From the NCBI GenBank assembly GCA_037976565.1, contig CP137680.1, positions 24,613,171-24,677,170 on the forward strand: a DNA stretch of 64,000 bases, written 5' to 3'. Under the pieces are notes generated by a model, which was not told the DNA's origin, did not search any database, and saw only the letters and a list, made by a program, of their open reading frames with translations. Below are positions 59,797 through 64,000 of the stretch, one piece after another (the first letter of the stretch is position 1; each line of letters opens with the position of its first letter). Origin of the DNA: Mesocentrotus franciscanus (Eukaryota; Echinodermata; Echinoidea; Camarodonta; Strongylocentrotidae). Both the position numbers and the translations under genes were made by a program.

Positions 59797-59816
59797 TGGC
59801 GACCACGAAGGGACTC
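59797..59816 (+). other. Retroelement primer binding site, tRNA-Arg type
   Basis: TGGCGACCACGAAGGGACTC is, as far as I recall, the exact 20-nt complement of the 3' end (with CCA) of animal tRNA-Arg(UCG). It is placed just after an LTR as expected for minus-strand priming. Confidence 0.8.
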
Positions 59817-60030
59817 ACAAAAACAAATCAAAATTGTTAGGCTTACAATAGGATGTGATAGTATAGCTGGGATTTGTAATATTTGAACGACTATAGGATA
59901 TTTCTGGAAATTGCATTTAATATTTATATTGTGCATTTGTTTATGTGTTATATTTTTCTTTGTATGTTACCTAATGTATAACAGGTTAGAGTTAATCAAC
60001 AAGAGGTACATACAGGATACATTGTGACTG

Positions 60031-60261
60031 ATGCATGTTCGCCTTCCACATCGTCGCTCTCCACGCGCTGCTAAATCGTTTCAGGCTCTGTTGGTAAGTT
60101 CTCATGTGAATGACTGTGTGTGTAATGACATGGATGTCGAAAAGTTAGTGAAAATTGGGGAATCTTTGGGTCTCACAGGTTCAGAATTAAGGGATTTCTT
60201 AAGGGTAGAACAGGACCGTTTACTTGCTAGACTTCACTGTCAGACACTATTGAGTGACTGA
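60031..60261 (+). pseudogene. Truncated gag-like start of the LTR retrotransposon
   Basis: A 76-residue frame 215 nt after the primer binding site contains MDVEKLVKIGESLGLTGSEL and then a charged LRVEQDRLLARL helix, similar in style to N-termini of invertebrate LTR-element Gag proteins. The frame stops at 60261 and no capsid, protease or polymerase follows, so the element is cut off. Assignment rests on position and weak resemblance. Confidence 0.5.
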
Positions 60262-60410
60262 CTGATTTTTTTTCTTCTTTGGTAATAACATACATAAAAT
60301 GAGCTGTAAAGGGTACATGAGCATTTGTCTACATCAATAACCCACTTTTGCTAATGGCCAAAATTAAACTGATTGAATCTTAGCGCAGTACACAACGTAC
60401 GGCCATTCGG

Positions 60411-60710
60411 CAGGGGCGGATCCAGCCGGCGGCAAGGGAGGGGGCCTAAAAAGGGGCCCACTTCGTGCGAAAATTTGAAAATCGTGCCGGCCGATTTTTC
60501 GCTCAGTGGGGGAGTGAGCACAAATTTCTTTTTGGCACCCGAAACAAAAATTTCCTATGGGAAGGGTTATTTTTCCACTGCCACCCCCTTGGGCGCCAGG
60601 GGAGGGGGCCCATCTTCTTTTTTTTTCAAAAAAAGGGTGTTTTTACCTGGTTTTTTTTGCTAGGGGACGGGGCCCGGGCCCCCCGGGCCCCCTCCCTGGA
60701 TCCGCCACTG
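60411..60710. mobile_element. hAT-type MITE, 300 bp, exact 8-bp duplication
   Basis: Starts CAGGGGCGGATCCAG and ends CTGGATCCGCCACTG (14 of 15 inverted), flanked by the exact 8-bp repeat CCATTCGG at 60403-60410 and 60711-60718. GC-rich interior without transposase; long G/C runs near 60600 and 60680. It interrupts sequence just beyond the truncated LTR element. Confidence 0.92.
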
Positions 60711-60718
60711 CCATTCGG

Positions 60719-62990
60719 TACAATGGTCTGAAACTCAGACTATTTCTTATTGACTTGGTAGCACTTAAATCGATTCGACAACTAATAGTCGTTATTTTCC
60801 AACTTAAAGACATTTTCAAGCCCCCTCTTTTTTAGGGAAGTTCTAAATTAGTATAATCTTTCAAATGCCGTTGGAATTTAACCTTTTCATTTTTTTGGCC
60901 TGCAAATGGGACATAGTACCTTTAAAGCACTAGATATATCATTAATGATCAAGGCTACACAGATGAAAATTGACATGTGGATAGACCATAATGGGAAGAG
61001 CATTTTATAAGATAATGTAAAATCGTGAAAATGCATGTTTCATTATGCTAAACATTAGCATACGTATCACTTATTTCGTCAAAGTGACGAATTAAAGTCT
61101 AGTTATATTTATTATCATTGGTGTTGTTGCTATAATAGTTAATATTGTAATTATTATCATTATTATTGTTATTGTTATTATTCTTATAATTATTTTTGTG
61201 CTTCTTCTCCTTTTCATAATTATCTTTTGCAATACGTCATGTGCCCAGGATTTATTGCTATAATGCATCCAAGATGTCTGCCAAATCTTTCAATTCGTTG
61301 CTGAAATATTATCAAGAGAAAATAAGAAACATTAGAATACATATTTTAAATAAAGCTAAAATATTAAGAAGAAATAAGTAGATACATGCAGTCATGACAA
61401 TAGACAATATGTCATAAATTATTGTCTTAAAGCTCACCCTTATTTGCATCTGGCTCGAGTTTTACTTGGTTATTTGGAACTGGATGATTAACATGGACAA
61501 AATGAGATTGTTTACAATTTCATGAATTAAAAAAAAGTTGTATAATTTCAAATGACTACTTTCTGTTTTCTATGGCCCTCTGGTATAATAGTTTGTCTGG
61601 TTGCCATAAGTTGGGTGATGGACGTGAGCGCTGGGCTGTTGTAATGAATACGAATCAAGAAATATCGGACTTTTCTAGGGAATATTATGATTTTCAACAA
61701 CATGAAGCAAATAGTAAGCATTCAAAAACTTCAGATGCCTGTTTGATTATGATTAAAATTTGAGTCATTTCAAGTAACAAATAAGACCGTTGTCATGAAA
61801 ACGGAATGTCAAAGATGTTATTTTTTAACCACGTCCCTCCAAAAAAATGAAAATAAATAAACCTAATCAATACAAGGAAACATTAGAATATATATTTTAA
61901 AAAAATAATAGGAAAAGAACTAGGTAGAGAATACAATCATGACAATAGACAGCGGTAATAAAGTAATGGCATTAAGTTTACCCTTATTTGCATCTGGCTC
62001 GAGTTTTGCTTGGTTATTTGGTACTGGAGGATTAACATGGCAAAATGTTTACATGATCGCATTATCTCTTATTCATTCTAGTTCCAATGTTTTCTGACTG
62101 TTTTCAAGACAATATCATGTTTGTCGATCATAGTTCTATGTAGCTTGATGTCTCATGTTATTTCTTAATAGGAAAAGCAAACTAAGTAACTATTGTTGAA
62201 TTTTAGCGACAGTCGTTCGCCATTGCTACTCTTTAATGCTGCTATGACGTGCAGTAACAAATTGAAATGTCAGGACTCATGAAAAATTCGTTTAACAGTT
62301 GATTGCGCTTAGTTGAGCCCACTGTTTGCAGGAATTAGCTGAGAGAGATAGACGTGAACATTCTCACCATTAACGGCGGAATGTTATTTTTTTTCTTCAC
62401 CGCCTTTACAACGCTATTTGAATGGGAAAAAATCTAATGTTAGGCTCCATTGGGGAAGTTTACATTGTTGTTAAGAAATTGAAGTTGATTCCTCTCGGTT
62501 CATTCTATTGTTCGGACTATTAAGCTGAGAGAGATAGAAGTTGACATTTTCATGACTCATGACTAACGACCTTGCATTATTATTCTTATTTGTTCATCGT
62601 CTCTGCAATGCTATTTGAACATTATTTGAATATGAATGATCATGAGCACCGGGTTTAATAATTTAACGAAACATGAATTTGAACCCGGGCTATACTCTCT
62701 ATCTCTCTCTCTCTCTCTATTTGTCATTGCCTTCCCTATCCCTCGTTTACTTCCTTCTTACCACGGAGTATGTAATGTGTATGTGTATGCCTCAATCATA
62801 GAGAATATAATCACTAATATCGCTGAAATGATTATTCTTCTCCTTCCCCTTCTTCATCATCTCCCATTTCCTTGTAGTAGTAGTTGTAGTAGTAATATCA
62901 GCAGTATCATAATAAGCATTATTATCATTGTTATATTTATTATCATTGGTGTTGTTGCTATAATAGTTAATATTGTAATTATCATCATTA
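60719..62990. other. Non-coding repeat-bearing region, possibly SLC23 intron or upstream
   Basis: No exon recognised. Holds ATT/ATA-rich sequence at 61100-61200, a copy of the SLC23-intron repeat at 61545-61830, a near-repeat of CCTTATTTGCATCTGGCTCG at about 61438 and 61981, and two related blocks at 62335-62430 and 62480-62625 (GAGAGAGATAGA, GCTATTTGAA) whose inverted relative lies at 51935-52070. Confidence 0.5.
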
Positions 62991-62994
62991 TTAG

Positions 62995-63235
62995 GTGGGC
63001 TGTATATAATACAGACCACCTTATGTTTTCGTTAGAATTGCCTTTATTATTATTTAGGTGGGCTGTATATAATACAGACCACCTTATGTTTTCGTTAGAA
63101 TTGCCTTTATTATCAGGTGGGCTGTATATAATACAGACCACCTTATGTTTTTGTTAAAATTGCCTTTATTAGGTGGGCTGTATATCATACAGACCACCTT
63201 ATAATTTTGTTAAAATCGCCTTTATTATTATTTAT
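62995..63235 (+). repeat. Tandem repeat, about 60-bp unit, 4 copies, with near-palindromic core
   Basis: Each unit holds AGGTGGGCTGTATATAATAC followed by AGACCACCTTAT, so GGTGG and CCACC arms fold on a TATA-rich centre. Units begin at about 62995, 63057, 63115 and 63173; the last is most diverged and runs into a GGCACACATATGTATTGGCA repeat region. Confidence 0.85.
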
Positions 63236-63509
63236 TTATTTTTCTTATTTCGACCCACTTTTTTGTTAGCAAGATAACTTGAAAATGGTTAAATCAAATA
63301 CCTTGAAATTTGGCACACATATGTATTGGCATATAAACAAAGCACAATAAGGTTTTCAACCTTGACCTTGACTGATGACGTCATCTAGGCGCCATTTTTG
63401 TAAATTTTTTTGAAAATCTACTCATGATCATATCTTCATAACGAAAAGTCGTTTTTCATTCATATTTATCATGATCAAGGTCAATATCCGTCCGGTCAAT
63501 TTCAGGTAA

Positions 63510-63665
63510 AAACGCGCGCGCATGCGTACGTCCGCGCGTTAGCGCGCGCAAAATTTCAAAATGCTCCAAATCGTCTCAAATTCATTTTGGATACGTTTCA
63601 GGCCATTTTAAGCATTTTATAAAAATCGCGCACACGCACATGCGCGCGTTTTCGCGCGTAACACG
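63510..63665. repeat. Alternating CG/CA tracts
   Basis: Two clusters, 63513-63550 (CGCGCGCATGCGTACG, TTAGCGCGCGC) and 63627-63658 (CGCGCACACGCACATGCGCG), alternate purine and pyrimidine and are CpG-dense in an AT-rich setting; candidate Z-DNA. Part of the repeat region that runs to the window end. Confidence 0.6.
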
Positions 63666-64000
63666 ATTATACAACATAGAATCGCCATTTTTTTTTTCTT
63701 TCATGATATTTCCCATATTTTTCGAACAATTTGATACCATGTTTATCTCTTTATGACCATTAATAACAAGATGAGCGTCCATTCAAGATAAATATCCGTG
63801 CGCGCGAGCTCTTGTAATACATAGCATATATGGGCAAAAACATGCCTATACAAAATTCATTGTAACTCTTCAGAATGGATGGGAACTCCCATTTTTTTTC
63901 ATATTTGGATAGATTATGAGTCGGAGATATGATTTCATGTCTCATTTGACCCTCAATTAACTCATGACGTCATCATAATGGCCTCCGAACTCAAAATTTC

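Noticed and set aside
60373..60835. Gly/Pro/Phe-rich frames around 60.4-60.8 kb
   Set aside because: They span the GC-rich hAT MITE and have no domain features.
62636..63157. 173-codon frame with Ser/Leu and Ile-rich segments
   Set aside because: Made of a (TC)n tract, ATT repeats and the 60-bp tandem repeat; no protein features.

Overview
The window reads as nuclear DNA of a marine invertebrate animal, most likely an echinoderm (sea-urchin-like). It is AT-rich, with intron-split genes, GT-AG splice sites, long repeat-filled introns, and many small DNA transposons, SINEs, LINE fragments and LTRs. The echinoderm call is inference from gene content and repeat style; hemichordate, amphioxus or mollusc cannot be excluded from sequence alone.

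Four real protein genes are present. (1) COA5/PET191, a mitochondrial cytochrome c oxidase assembly factor, + strand, 2130-3210, 3 exons, 82 aa, complete. (2) A TBC-domain Rab GTPase-activating protein, - strand, 21354-8994, 11 coding exons, 498 aa, complete, with both catalytic fingers. (3) A class A (rhodopsin-like) GPCR of muscarinic/aminergic type, + strand, 24276-30687, 2 exons split in intracellular loop 3, 393 aa, complete, but lacking the amine-binding aspartate of TM3. (4) An SLC23 nucleobase/ascorbate transporter, - strand, 56285-41527, 9 exons seen; the N-terminal exons lie further right or beyond the window. COA5 and the TBC gene converge, the TBC gene and GPCR are head to head about 2.9 kb apart, and the GPCR and SLC23 gene converge. 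Nothing suggests that the four work in one pathway.

The rest is an unusually readable record of transposition. hAT-type elements with exact target-site duplications lie at 5907-6058, 35442-36662 and 60411-60710. A decayed L1/Tx1-like LINE (about 36804-40245, - strand) is split by a foldback element of inverted minisatellite arms with a 9-bp duplication, and by a TIR element whose second copy (19.3-20.5 kb) carries a further nested 781-bp TIR element, giving an empty site inside the same window. Two LTR copies (53524-54323, 58912-59791) flank two tandem-repeat elements; the right copy is followed by a 20-nt primer binding site matching tRNA-Arg.

The signals most worth a second look are: two transposon-like arrays (56.6-57.4 and 57.8-58.9 kb) in which nearly every unit carries direct-repeat nuclear-receptor half-sites of DR1 type; a triplicated SLC23 exon with two decayed copies; a degenerate SLC23 signature motif; the GPCR with arginine in place of the amine-binding aspartate; and microsatellites or a SINE lying directly against splice sites of the TBC gene.
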